A stretch of 56,343 bases of DNA, taken from a virus. Under the pieces are notes generated by a model. It saw nothing but the letters and a program-made list of their open reading frames with translations, was not told the origin of the DNA and did not search any database. The position numbers and the translations under genes were made by a program. Shown here in pieces: positions 38,881-46,970 of the stretch; within the stretch, counting starts at the first letter, position 1, and the number at the start of each line of letters is the position of its first letter. The DNA lies in IMG/VR virus record IMGVR_UViG_3300029448_000046, positions 1-56,343 of that record, one strand, 5' to 3'.

Positions 38881-38931
38881 GGGTCGCTCTTTAAGTCAAT
38901 CCTTCCTCCCTTACCGCTTGGAGGGCGACCC
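38881..38931 (+). promoter_or_regulatory. Leader hairpins that can hide the ribosome binding site
   Basis: GGGTCGC (38881-38887) pairs with GCGACCC (38925-38931). Inside it, CCTCC (38905-38909) pairs with the Shine-Dalgarno GGAGG (38920-38924) eight bases before the ATG at 38933. In the folded state the ribosome site of the next gene is closed, suggesting translational control. Confidence 0.5.
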
Positions 38932-38932
38932 T

Positions 38933-39139
38933 ATGCCTAGGTTAATCTGGGAAGATGCTGATGGTGAGATAGATTTTGACGAGTCGCGTATGTCTGATTG
39001 GTTCGTCATGGCGACTCAGAACCTGATTGAGTACGATATTCCCGAAGATGAAGTTGCGTGGATGTTATTCCTGATGGGAGCTGAGACCGCTGTAAGGGGC
39101 AATGCGGGAGACAGCCCATATGGCGAGAAGGACTCGTAA
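38933..39139 (+). CDS. Small acidic hypothetical protein
   Basis: The ATG at 38933 has GGAGG eight bases upstream; a TTG five codons earlier lies in that site. The 68 residues are acidic and amphipathic (MPRLIWEDADGEIDFDESRM, YDIPEDEVAWMLFLMGAETA). The central part looks like a two-helix domain. It overlaps the next gene by 20 bases. Its leader hairpin suggests regulated synthesis. No family recognised. Confidence 0.6.
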   Translation: MPRLIWEDADGEIDFDESRMSDWFVMATQNLIEYDIPEDEVAWMLFLMGAETAVRGNAGDSPYGEKDS

Positions 39140-39386
39140 AGATGTCACTAAAAGCACAAGCAAAAAAGAAATTGAGTGCAGTGGGTGCGGCCTTGTCTTC
39201 TTCGCAAGAGAAGAGAACTGGGTTGCCCTCGCAAGCGGGGACTTCGTCCACTACGGTGGAGAGTGGGAAGATAAATGCCACCGTGTTCTCAGGGAAAGGA
39301 ATGAGGCACGAAGAGTTCATGAAGCAACAGAGCCTGAAAGAAGGTACTGGGCTTCATATGAGCAAGGATGGCCAGAGCAATACTGA
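39120..39386 (+). CDS. Small zinc-finger-like protein
   Basis: The ATG at 39120 has GGGAG nine bases upstream. The 88 residues start MARRTRKDVTKSTSKKEIEC and contain CSGCGLVFF, then WVALASGDFVHYGGEWEDKC. A Cys pair followed by His and Cys could form a zinc site. The tail is charged and helical. It overlaps genes on both sides. The alternative frame across the same bases (from 39142) has no sensible protein until the DUF3310 part and is judged a shadow there. Confidence 0.5.
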   Translation: MARRTRKDVTKSTSKKEIECSGCGLVFFAREENWVALASGDFVHYGGEWEDKCHRVLRERNEARRVHEATEPERRYWASYEQGWPEQY

Positions 39387-39597
39387 TGATGTTAACTCTC
39401 CATCCCATTACAACCAGTCAGGGATAGAGTGCATAGACGCTATACGCGCGGCACTGGGACCAGAGGGTTTCAAATATTATTGTCAGGGAAACATTATAAA
39501 ATACATATGGCGTTACCGTTACAAAAACGGTGTTCAGGATTTGAAAAAGGACGAGTGGTACTTGAGGGAACTAATAAAGGCAACCGAAGAGGACTAA
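39358..39597 (+). CDS. DUF3310 protein
   Basis: Taken from the ATG at 39358, giving 79 residues. VNSPSHYNQSGIECIDAIRA, GFKYYCQGNIIKYIWRYRYK and NGVQDLKKDEWYLRELI match the DUF3310 family, a small protein common in phages of many hosts and sometimes annotated as a nucleotide kinase-like protein. The frame is open to 39142, but that part has low-complexity, shadow-like content. Its role is unknown; it often sits near replication or nucleotide genes, as MazG does here. Confidence 0.75.
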   Translation: MSKDGQSNTDDVNSPSHYNQSGIECIDAIRAALGPEGFKYYCQGNIIKYIWRYRYKNGVQDLKKDEWYLRELIKATEED

Positions 39598-39599
39598 GC

Positions 39600-39953
39600 T
39601 TGGAATACAACTCTAACTTTAGATATGACTTAAAGCGCGGCCAAGACGCTGAGAAGTGGCTAGGCGGATTACTAGAAGCAGATACTCTGGAAGTTAAAAG
39701 GGATTTTAAAGCCAGTAGAACAAAAAGAGTATTCGTCGAATATGAAAGCAGGGGTAAGCCGTCAGGTGTATCCACCAGTGAAGCTGACTACTGGGCGTTC
39801 ATTCTTGATGATGCGGTTATCATGTTGCCATTGCACAGACTAAAGCGTCTGGTTGATATTGCTATAGATGATAAACGGGTCGCCAACGGCGGCGATAAGA
39901 ATACGTCGAAGGGTGCATTGATAGATATCGATGACCTTACAAAGATTGACTGA
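39600..39953 (+). CDS. PD-(D/E)XK nuclease-like protein
   Basis: A TTG start with GAAGAGG about seven bases upstream gives 117 residues starting with EYNSNFRYDLKRGQDAEKWL after the initiator. The series GQDAEKWLGGLL, DTLEVKRDF and VFVEYESRGKPSGVSTSEAD, YWAFIL is a Glu-x-Lys, Glu-based nuclease core like Holliday-junction resolvase or Vsr/MutH-type folds seen in marine phages. It may resolve branched DNA before packaging. The open frame extends further upstream, but over the DUF3310 gene. Confidence 0.65.
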   Translation: MEYNSNFRYDLKRGQDAEKWLGGLLEADTLEVKRDFKASRTKRVFVEYESRGKPSGVSTSEADYWAFILDDAVIMLPLHRLKRLVDIAIDDKRVANGGDKNTSKGALIDIDDLTKID

Positions 39954-40101
39954 ATTGATTTCAAGAATTGAACGAAGGTGGTCAGAGCGAAAGAGAAACA
40001 TCAGGTATCAGAAGTTTCTCAGGCGTAGGATTTTATTTAACAGTCTGTTTAAGTGGATGAACACTAGGCCAGCAAAAACAATATACCCGGAGAAAAAGTA
40101 A
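39946..40101 (+). CDS. 51-residue basic protein with TTG start
   Basis: A short frame whose TTG overlaps the end of the nuclease-like gene and whose TAA overlaps the MazG start (TAATG). It reads LTELISRIERRWSERKRNIR, then YQKFLRRRILFNSLFKWMNT, rich in Arg and Lys. The exact fit between two genes supports translation, but no strong ribosome site is seen. It may bind nucleic acid. Confidence 0.45.
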   Translation: MTELISRIERRWSERKRNIRYQKFLRRRILFNSLFKWMNTRPAKTIYPEKK

Positions 40102-40427
40102 TGGACTTTCAAAACTACCAGTCAAAGGCCAGAACAACGGCTGTATACCCGTCTGAATATAGGATTATATACACGACCCTCGGATTGTGTGGAGAGGCGG
40201 GAGAGATTTCTGAAAAGGTAAAAAAGGTTATTAGAGACAAGGGTGGTGTGTTCACCGAAGAAGACCGCGCTGAAATCTCCAAAGAGTTAGGCGATGTGCT
40301 TTGGTATCTGTCTCAACTTGCCGCTGACTTGGATATACGTCTTGAGCAGGTAGCAGAAGATAATCTTGAAAAGCTTTTCTCCAGACAGAGTCGCGGCAAA
40401 ATCAGTGGGTCTGGAGACAACCGTTAG
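40101..40427 (+). CDS. MazG-like nucleotide pyrophosphohydrolase
   Basis: A 108-residue protein with GGAG before its ATG. TTLGLCGEAGEISEKVKKVI and ISKELGDVLWYLSQLAADL contain the Glu-x2-Glu and Glu-x2-Asp motifs that bind magnesium in the MazG/dUTPase-like all-alpha family. It would hydrolyse nucleoside triphosphates or, as proposed for phage MazG, affect ppGpp or nucleotide pools. It is a single-domain form. It lies just upstream of the large terminase. Confidence 0.85.
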   Translation: MDFQNYQSKARTTAVYPSEYRIIYTTLGLCGEAGEISEKVKKVIRDKGGVFTEEDRAEISKELGDVLWYLSQLAADLDIRLEQVAEDNLEKLFSRQSRGKISGSGDNR

Positions 40428-40477
40428 CAATCAAAGTAAATAGGCGGTGTGCCACTTCCTAGTGGTATTTTGTAACT

Positions 40478-41989
40478 ATGGAAGCGTCTGCTCAAGAACT
40501 CCTCAAAAATCTAGACAAGCTACCGCCTGAACATTACGAGGCGGTAACTGTTGCGCTTGCAAAATGGCATGAGGCTAAAAGAATAGATAAGTCTAAGGAC
40601 AGCTTCCTAGACTTTGTTAAGGTTGTGTGGCCAGCATTTATCGAAGGTCCACACCATAGAATAATGGCTGAGAAGTTTCAAAAGGTAGCCAGCGGCGAGT
40701 TGAAGCGTATCATCATCAATATCGCTCCTCGACACGGTAAGTCTGAACTTACCTCTTGGCTACTACCAGCTTGGATGCTTGGGAAAGACCCTAGTAAGAA
40801 AATCATTGCCGCAACGCACACGGCAGATTTCTCTGTAAGGTTTGGTCGAAAGGTTCGTAACCTCATCGACTCCGAGTCATTCAAGGGGGTATTCCCAAAC
40901 ATCTCTCTCAGGGCTGACTCAAAGGCCGCTGGTAGATGGGATGTTTCAGGCGGCGGAGAATACTTCGCTGTCGGTGTTGGCGGTGCAATGACTGGGCGTG
41001 GTGCAGACCTGCTTATCATTGACGACCCTCACTCAGAGACTGCTGGTATTAGTCCGTCTCTTGATTACTTTGATGGTGTTTATGAATGGTATGCATCTGG
41101 TCCGAGACAGCGTCTCCAGCCGGGCGGTGCAATCATAATCGTCATGACCCGCTGGCATCAGTTAGACCTGACGGGTCAGATACTCCAGTCATCAGAAGAC
41201 AGGAAGGGTTCCGACAAATGGGAAGTGATTGAGCTTCCTGCTATGTACGAAAACGGCGAACCTCTTTGGCCAGACTTCTGGAGCAAGGAGGAGCTAGACG
41301 CTCTGAAGGCGGAGCTTCCCATTTCAAAGTGGGAGGCCCAGTACCAGCAACAGCCCACCTCTGAAGAGGGTGCGCTTATCAAGAGAGAGTACTGGAGAGA
41401 GTGGCGAGCCGATAACCCACCCCAATGTGATTACATAATTCAGTCAGTAGATACAGCGCATACCAAGAACGCGAGGTCTGACTACTCCGCAATAACAACA
41501 TGGGGTGTATTCCAACATCCAAATGATGACGGACAAGTTACAGCCAACATCATTCTTCTCGACGCAGTTAACGAAAAACTTGAGTTCCCTGAATTAAAGA
41601 ACAGGGCTTTGGAGCTTTATTATTCTTATGAACCAGACGGATATCTTATTGAAGCAAAGGCGGCGGGTTTACCGCTTATACAAGAACTGCGAGCGAGCGG
41701 TATTCCTGTCATGGATTACACTCCGAGTCGCGGCCAAGATAAATTATCGCGGGTTAATGCTATCACTGACATCTTTGCTAACGGCATTGTTTGGTATCCT
41801 AAAACACGATGGGCTGAAGAAGTGGTTGAGCAATGCGCGTCGTTCCCTCAAGGAGCGCATGATGACCTTGTTGACTGCACGACCTTGGCGTTGATGCGTT
41901 TTAGACAAGGCGGGTTTATCAGTCTTGATAATGATTACGGCGATGAGAGTGACGAGTGGTTACCTCGGCGCAAAGAGCCTTACTACTAG
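40478..41989 (+). CDS. terL: Terminase large subunit
   Basis: A 503-residue packaging motor. Walker A is APRHGKSE (83-90), Walker B is LLIIDDP (178-184) with the catalytic acidic residue from the following PHSE, and the coupling motif is MTRWH (223-227). The RNase H-like nuclease part has Asp325 (SVDTAHT), Glu393 (LIEAKAAG) and HDDLVD (462-467). It drives DNA into the procapsid through the portal and cuts it. The motif RHGKSE is typical of headful-type terminases of podophages. It starts the main structural gene run. Confidence 0.95.
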   Translation: MEASAQELLKNLDKLPPEHYEAVTVALAKWHEAKRIDKSKDSFLDFVKVVWPAFIEGPHHRIMAEKFQKVASGELKRIIINIAPRHGKSELTSWLLPAWMLGKDPSKKIIAATHTADFSVRFGRKVRNLIDSESFKGVFPNISLRADSKAAGRWDVSGGGEYFAVGVGGAMTGRGADLLIIDDPHSETAGISPSLDYFDGVYEWYASGPRQRLQPGGAIIIVMTRWHQLDLTGQILQSSEDRKGSDKWEVIELPAMYENGEPLWPDFWSKEELDALKAELPISKWEAQYQQQPTSEEGALIKREYWREWRADNPPQCDYIIQSVDTAHTKNARSDYSAITTWGVFQHPNDDGQVTANIILLDAVNEKLEFPELKNRALELYYSYEPDGYLIEAKAAGLPLIQELRASGIPVMDYTPSRGQDKLSRVNAITDIFANGIVWYPKTRWAEEVVEQCASFPQGAHDDLVDCTTLALMRFRQGGFISLDNDYGDESDEWLPRRKEPYY

Positions 41990-41998
41990 GGAGAAACA

Positions 41999-43072
41999 AT
42001 GCCGCCAAAAAACCACAAGAGCTGGGTGAAAGAGCCAAACATAGAATACGTTAACTCTCTTATCTACTCAGACCAAGGCTTGTACGAGCAGGAGATAGAG
42101 AAGATATTTTCTAAGGTCTGGGTTCCCTGCTTTCACAAAAGCGAACTACCAAAGGCTGGTAACTTCAGAACTGGTCAGATAGCAGGACAAAACATTCTTG
42201 CTTACAACACTGGCAGGGAGATAGTTGCTTATCGGAACTACAGTGTGAATGAACCTAGTGGTACGTTTGCGGCTCATATCGTAACCTCAGAGCCAAAGCT
42301 ACATTGCGAAGTAAAGCATGGCGGCATGGTCTGGGTCACCTTAGACCCCAATCCCTCCCAGAGTGTAGAAGAGTGGACAGGTGGTGCTTTTGATTGCATT
42401 GCAAAAGCGATTGATACCGAAGAGCTAGAGGTATTTCACTATCACAAGGCTATCATTGATACCAATTACAAGCTTTGGCACGATACCAATAGCGAGTTCT
42501 ATCATGACTTCATGCACTATCATAACCGCGTAACTGGCTTCAACGACGCCTATTTCGCACGTAAGAACATTCCATTCGACAATGGGCATGTGAATGTCAG
42601 TAGCTTCACAGTTCAGTATGAAGAGTATGAAGGCTTTGAAGATAGAGGTGAGCTGTCATTCCCTAACCTGCCGCCCAACCAGTGGTACATGGTTGACCTG
42701 TTTCCGGGTTATAACTTCAACCTGAGAGGTAGTGCCTATCGCAGTGATAGTATCACGCCTCTTGGTCCAAACAAGGTGATGATTGAGTTTCGTGGTTACG
42801 GACTAAAGAGTGACAGCCCAGAAGACCGTGCCACACGCATCGAACATCATAATTCTATATGGGGACCTTTCGGCAGAAACCTCCATGAAGATTTGATTGG
42901 TGTCTCAGGACAAGGCACAACCATGCGTCCCAACACAGAGCCTCGTAACATTCTTCATGGTCGCCATGAAGGTGGAACAATCCATGATGAGGTTGGAATG
43001 AGGCACTACTACGCTGAGTGGTCAAAGTGGATTGGCGTTCCGGCAAACAACCCCCTACAGGAAACGGCATAA
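41999..43072 (+). CDS. Rieske-oxygenase-family protein lacking Rieske ligands (MsmA-like)
   Basis: A 357-residue protein with GGGAG five bases before its ATG. The start (LIYSDQGLYEQEIEKIFSKV, WVPCFHKSELPKAGNF) is that of ring-hydroxylating oxygenase large subunits. The [2Fe-2S] ligands that should follow (C-x-H, C-x2-H) are missing: the region reads AYRNYSVNEPSGTFAAHIV and LHCEVKHGG. The catalytic half keeps a likely mononuclear-iron site: NYKLWHDTNSEFYHDFMHYH (His169 with His173 or His175) and Asp298 in NLHEDLIGVS. I recall a methanesulfonate-monooxygenase-like gene in phage HMO-2011; this may be its counterpart. Sitting between terminase and portal, it could be a repurposed structural or modifying protein. 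Confidence 0.75.
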   Translation: MPPKNHKSWVKEPNIEYVNSLIYSDQGLYEQEIEKIFSKVWVPCFHKSELPKAGNFRTGQIAGQNILAYNTGREIVAYRNYSVNEPSGTFAAHIVTSEPKLHCEVKHGGMVWVTLDPNPSQSVEEWTGGAFDCIAKAIDTEELEVFHYHKAIIDTNYKLWHDTNSEFYHDFMHYHNRVTGFNDAYFARKNIPFDNGHVNVSSFTVQYEEYEGFEDRGELSFPNLPPNQWYMVDLFPGYNFNLRGSAYRSDSITPLGPNKVMIEFRGYGLKSDSPEDRATRIEHHNSIWGPFGRNLHEDLIGVSGQGTTMRPNTEPRNILHGRHEGGTIHDEVGMRHYYAEWSKWIGVPANNPLQETA

Positions 43073-43091
43073 ATAGCCAAAGGTTTTAGAG

Positions 43092-45443
43092 ATGGTAGAA
43101 GAACTAAACATTGAGGAAGACTCTTTAAGCATTGGTGTGGTCAACCCCGAAGCCATTATCATTGGTGAAGATGATGGAAGTGTTGTGATTGATTTTGACC
43201 CAGAGTCATCTGAAGACAAGATTGAGTTTGGCGCAAACCTTGCGGAACACATTGACGAGTCCGAGCTTTCTATACTTTCTTCAGACCTAATTGCATCATA
43301 TGACGACGACAAAGCTTCTCGGTCGGACTGGGAAGACACCTATATTGATGGCTTGGATTTGCTTGGTGTTAAGATTGAGGACAGGTCAACCCCGTTTCAG
43401 GGTGCAACTGGTGTCTCTCATCCCATACTCAGTGAAGCTGTAATAAGATTTGTATCTCAGGCAATGATGGAGATATTCCCATCCAATGGACCAGTAAGAA
43501 CAACCGTCATTGGGGAGAAAACCCTAGAGAGAGACCAACAAGCAATCAGAGTTAGAGACTACATGAACTATCTCCTGACCGAGGAGATAGAGGAATACAG
43601 GCCGTCAACAGAACAATTACTATTCAAGACTGCCCTCTCCGGCTCTGGCTTCAGGAAAGTATACAAGGATGAAACTCATAATCGTCCCGACAGTATATTT
43701 GTTCCAGCCGAAGACTTTGTAATTAGTTATGAGACTACAGACCTGAAGTCATCACCCCGATATACGCATGTGATGCGAAAGAGTGACAACTTTGTAAGAC
43801 GTATGCAAATTAACGGGTTCTATCGTGACGTCAACTTAGGAGACCCTTCTAATGAAGGAAGCGACATCCAAACAAAATACAACGAACTTACCGGAGTCAC
43901 GGAAGTCTCAGACACAGATGTCAGAACCCTGCTCGAAATGTTCGTCGAGCTTGACCTCGAAGGATTTGAACACACTGGACAAGACGGAGAACCTACAGGA
44001 CTCAGCCTCCCCTACGTCGTCACCATCGACCAAACCAGTGACACCATTCTATCAATACGCCGTAATTACAAAGAGGATGACCCACTAACAGAGCCAACCC
44101 AACACTTTGTACATTACAAGTTTCAGCCCGGTCTTGGATTTTATGGTTTCGGTTTGATACACCTTATTGGCTCAATAGCTAAATCATCCACATCAATTCT
44201 TAGACAGCTAATAGATGCAGGTACACTAGCCAACCTTCCAGCAGGATTTAAAGCCAGAGGTCTAAGAATTAAGGGTGATGACAGACCAATAGAACCCGGA
44301 GAGTTCCGCGATATTGATTTGCCAGGTGGGGCTATAAGAGACAACATTCTACCCTTACCATTCAAGGAGCCTTCTCCAACACTTGCCCAATTGATGGGTG
44401 TTCTGGTTGATGAGGGCAGACGCATAGCATCTATTGCCGATATGAATATAGGTGAGGGAAATCAGGAAGCTCCTGTAGGAACAACCATAGCCCTTATTGA
44501 ACGCTCAATGAAGGTTATGTCAGCCGTACATGCTAGACTTCATAATAGTTTAAAGCGTGAGTTTAAGCTGTTAACAGAGATTATTAGGGATACTTTACCT
44601 GAGTATCCTTACGATGTTGGGGAAGATTCATTAATTGCAAGGTCAGACTTTGACGACCGAGTCGATATCATTCCTGTTTCTGACCCCAACGCAACCTCGT
44701 TTGCCCAACGGATTATGCAACAACAGGCCGCGCTACAAACATCGGCGCAAGCACCACAGTTATATGACCTGAGAAAACTCCACCGAGCGTTTCTCCACAC
44801 TGTTGGTGTAGACGGGGTTGACGAAATCATACCAGACCCAACTGACGTTCCGGCGTTTGACCCAGTGTCAGAGAACGCACGCCTCATGTCTGGTGCGGCT
44901 GTCAAGGTTTATGCCTACCAAGACCATGACAGTCACATATCCGCGCATATGTCACTGATGCAAGACCCAAGTATGCAACAGAACCCTATGGCTAAAATGA
45001 TACAGCAATCTGTTTCATCTCATATATCCGAACATATGGCGCACAAGTACCGCAACGAAGCTCAAGAGCTTATGTCTGAAGAACTTCCACCACTCAATCC
45101 AGAAGCTGAGAACGGATTGTCGGAGGAAGAAGAGTCACGCATTTCAGCCCAAGCTTCTCAAGCGGCGGCACAGATAACTGGCAAGGCACAGCAACAAGCT
45201 GTTCTTGAGAAACAAATGGCGGCGGCACAAGACCCTGTCATGCAACAGCAACAAGCCGAGTTACAGGTTAAACAGGCAAAGGTTCAGCAAGAAGCACAAG
45301 AGGCGCAGATGGATGCACAGGTCGAAATGCAGAAAGCACAAATGAGAACACAGCTTGAAAGAGAACGCCTAGCACAACAGAGGGAGATAGCTGAGATGAA
45401 AGCGCAGATAGAACTCATCAAAGCTGGGATGAAAACTAACTAG
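43092..45443 (+). CDS. Portal protein
   Basis: A 783-residue protein. After an acidic N-terminus, SRSDWEDTYIDGLDLLGVKI, STPFQGATGVSHPILSEAVI and QAMMEIFPSNGPVRTTVIG match the portal family of marine podophages and siphophages. The middle includes SGSGFRKVYKDE, PGLGFYGFGLIHLIGSIA and PVGTTIALIERSMKVMSAVH, the latter being the long channel-side helix. The last 90 residues are a Gln/Ala-rich coiled coil (QVKQAKVQQEAQEAQMDAQV), like the barrel of large portals. It forms the dodecameric ring through which TerL packages DNA. Confidence 0.9.
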   Translation: MVEELNIEEDSLSIGVVNPEAIIIGEDDGSVVIDFDPESSEDKIEFGANLAEHIDESELSILSSDLIASYDDDKASRSDWEDTYIDGLDLLGVKIEDRSTPFQGATGVSHPILSEAVIRFVSQAMMEIFPSNGPVRTTVIGEKTLERDQQAIRVRDYMNYLLTEEIEEYRPSTEQLLFKTALSGSGFRKVYKDETHNRPDSIFVPAEDFVISYETTDLKSSPRYTHVMRKSDNFVRRMQINGFYRDVNLGDPSNEGSDIQTKYNELTGVTEVSDTDVRTLLEMFVELDLEGFEHTGQDGEPTGLSLPYVVTIDQTSDTILSIRRNYKEDDPLTEPTQHFVHYKFQPGLGFYGFGLIHLIGSIAKSSTSILRQLIDAGTLANLPAGFKARGLRIKGDDRPIEPGEFRDIDLPGGAIRDNILPLPFKEPSPTLAQLMGVLVDEGRRIASIADMNIGEGNQEAPVGTTIALIERSMKVMSAVHARLHNSLKREFKLLTEIIRDTLPEYPYDVGEDSLIARSDFDDRVDIIPVSDPNATSFAQRIMQQQAALQTSAQAPQLYDLRKLHRAFLHTVGVDGVDEIIPDPTDVPAFDPVSENARLMSGAAVKVYAYQDHDSHISAHMSLMQDPSMQQNPMAKMIQQSVSSHISEHMAHKYRNEAQELMSEELPPLNPEAENGLSEEEESRISAQASQAAAQITGKAQQQAVLEKQMAAAQDPVMQQQQAELQVKQAKVQQEAQEAQMDAQVEMQKAQMRTQLERERLAQQREIAEMKAQIELIKAGMKTN

Positions 45444-45489
45444 GCGGTGACCACTTTCCCCATGATATACATACAATAAGGAGTCTTAC

Positions 45490-45693
45490 ATGAGCGACCC
45501 AGTTGTTCATGCGTTTGCGGACACTGTCCGTAAAACCATTCGCACATACATGAACGAGCTAACAGATAATGTTGCTCTAGGTTCTGCAAAATCATTTGAG
45601 GAATATCAGAGAACGGTTGGACAAATCGAAGGATTGGCAATCGCAGAGAGAGAACTTCTGAACCTCATTTCATCTTCCGACGAGGAAGACTAA
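45490..45693 (+). CDS. Small helical head-region protein
   Basis: A 67-residue protein with AAGGAG before its ATG. It is a single helical domain (HAFADTVRKTIRTYMNELTD, EYQRTVGQIEGLAIAEREL) with an acidic end (SSSDEED). Genes of this size and type often lie between portal and scaffold in marine podophages. The role is unknown; a scaffold accessory function is possible. Confidence 0.65.
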   Translation: MSDPVVHAFADTVRKTIRTYMNELTDNVALGSAKSFEEYQRTVGQIEGLAIAERELLNLISSSDEED

Positions 45694-45739
45694 CGGCGTT
45701 AGCTTGACCGCACAATTCAAAAGCTAAACAGGAGAAAAT

Positions 45740-46117
45740 ATGTCATCCGTATATAGTACGGGTGCGGTTGTCATTCCAGACAACCCGCCAAAGCCTATGG
45801 GCTATCACGTTTTAATTGTGATGCCAAAAGTTGAAGAGCAAACAAAAGGCGGAGTCATACTTCCGGGTGAAGTTAAGAACCGCGAAGACGTTGCTTCGAT
45901 AGTTGGAAAAGTGGTCTCAGTTGGAGATACCGCATACCCCGAAACAGATACACGATTTGCCGCTGGACCTTGGTGTCGAGAAGGCGATTGGGTGATGGTT
46001 TCAAAGTATGCTGGACACCGATTTGAGTATGACCGCGTCGAGATGCGTATCCTTAATGATGACGCAGTGCTTGCGGTTGTAGACGACCCAACCAAGATTT
46101 CGAGGGCAACAGGATGA
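45740..46117 (+). CDS. GroES-like co-chaperonin
   Basis: A 125-residue protein with AGGAG before its ATG. KPMGYHVLIVMPKVEEQTKG, GVILPGEVK, VGKVVSVGDTAYP, GPWCREGDWVMVSKYAGHRF and RILNDDAVLAVVDDP follow the GroES fold: a mobile loop (EEQTKGGVILP) that contacts GroEL, flanked by beta strands. No GroEL is encoded nearby, so it would use the host chaperonin, as T4 gp31 does, probably to fold the capsid protein. It overlaps the scaffold start (ATGA). Confidence 0.85.
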   Translation: MSSVYSTGAVVIPDNPPKPMGYHVLIVMPKVEEQTKGGVILPGEVKNREDVASIVGKVVSVGDTAYPETDTRFAAGPWCREGDWVMVSKYAGHRFEYDRVEMRILNDDAVLAVVDDPTKISRATG

Positions 46118-46962
46118 ACGAAGAAGACTTAAAAGATGATGTTGAGCTTGAGGTTCAGGTTGAGGAAGAAGTCCCTCAAGAAGAGCCAAAGCCAGAAACA
46201 GAAGAGGTATCTGGTTTAGAAGAACAAACCAAGAAACCTTCAAAGTTCCAAAAGCGTATAGACGACTTAACACATAAACAGAGAGAAGCTGAACGCCAGC
46301 GTGATGAATATTACAAGGTAGCTCAGAAGATTATGGAAGAGAACAACTCTCTTCGTAGGACTGCTCAAGAGTTCTCATCAACATCTGTTAATGAAATGGA
46401 AGCCCGAATCAATACTGACTTGGACTCAGCTAAAGCTGACTTCAGGAAAGCATATGAAGACGGTGATGCTGACAAGATTACTGAAGCGCAAGACAAGATG
46501 ATTAAGGCGTCTCAGCAAACTAGCAAGCTAGAGTCTATGCGTACAAGAGCGGCCTCAGACAATTATGCTGAGAGGGAGCCAGTAACTCCGCCGCCAGATA
46601 CAAAAGCAGTTGAATGGGCTAGCCGTAATCAGTGGTTTAACAGAGACATGATTATGACTAATGCGGCTTACGCGGTTCATGACGAGGCTATAAGCCAAGG
46701 AATATCTCTAGGTAGTGACAACTACTATGAGGTAATCGACCAGCGTATGCGTGAAGAGTTCCCACAAAAGTTTAAGGAAGAGGTCGAGGACGCTCCTCCT
46801 CCAGCCCGAAAGGGTAACGCAACCTCCGTGGTTACGCCGGGCGGCAATGAAACTGGCCGTTCAAAGAAAGTCCGACTATCACCTTCACAGGTGGCCGTAG
46901 CAAATCGTTTGGGTGTTCCTCTTGAGGAATATGCAAAGCAGTTTGTTGCGCTTGAAAATTAG
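46114..46962 (+). CDS. Scaffolding protein
   Basis: A 282-residue acidic coiled-coil protein. The first 50 residues are Glu-rich, then long helices run to about 150 (RIDDLTHKQREAERQRDEYY). The block AVEWASRNQWFNRDMIMTNA, AYAVHDEAISQGI and YYEVIDQRMREEFPQKF is shared by scaffold proteins of T7-like and marine podophages. A short basic helix at the end (VRLSPSQVAVANRLGVPLEE) may bind the capsid protein. It would guide procapsid assembly and then leave. Coupled to the co-chaperonin gene. Confidence 0.8.
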   Translation: MNEEDLKDDVELEVQVEEEVPQEEPKPETEEVSGLEEQTKKPSKFQKRIDDLTHKQREAERQRDEYYKVAQKIMEENNSLRRTAQEFSSTSVNEMEARINTDLDSAKADFRKAYEDGDADKITEAQDKMIKASQQTSKLESMRTRAASDNYAEREPVTPPPDTKAVEWASRNQWFNRDMIMTNAAYAVHDEAISQGISLGSDNYYEVIDQRMREEFPQKFKEEVEDAPPPARKGNATSVVTPGGNETGRSKKVRLSPSQVAVANRLGVPLEEYAKQFVALEN

Positions 46963-46970
46963 GAGACGTT

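Larger units (their letters stand above)
38525..38932 (+). other. Gene-free leader region after the small terminase gene
   Basis: No convincing gene is seen in these 408 bases. They hold an alternating purine-pyrimidine tract (38655-38688), a terminator-like hairpin (38787-38812), a sigma-70-type promoter (38816-38844) and a structured leader before the next gene, each listed separately. The C-rich stretch at 38610-38655 (ACCCAAGACCCCCTACCCCC) stands out in composition. Confidence 0.6.

Noticed and set aside
39142-39357. N-terminal extension of the DUF3310 frame
   Set aside because: Low-complexity Ser/Lys content overlapping the zinc-finger-like gene; the conserved domain starts at the ATG at 39358.
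43852-44088. 78-residue frame inside the portal gene
   Set aside because: Lies fully within the portal coding sequence on the same strand; only a shadow.
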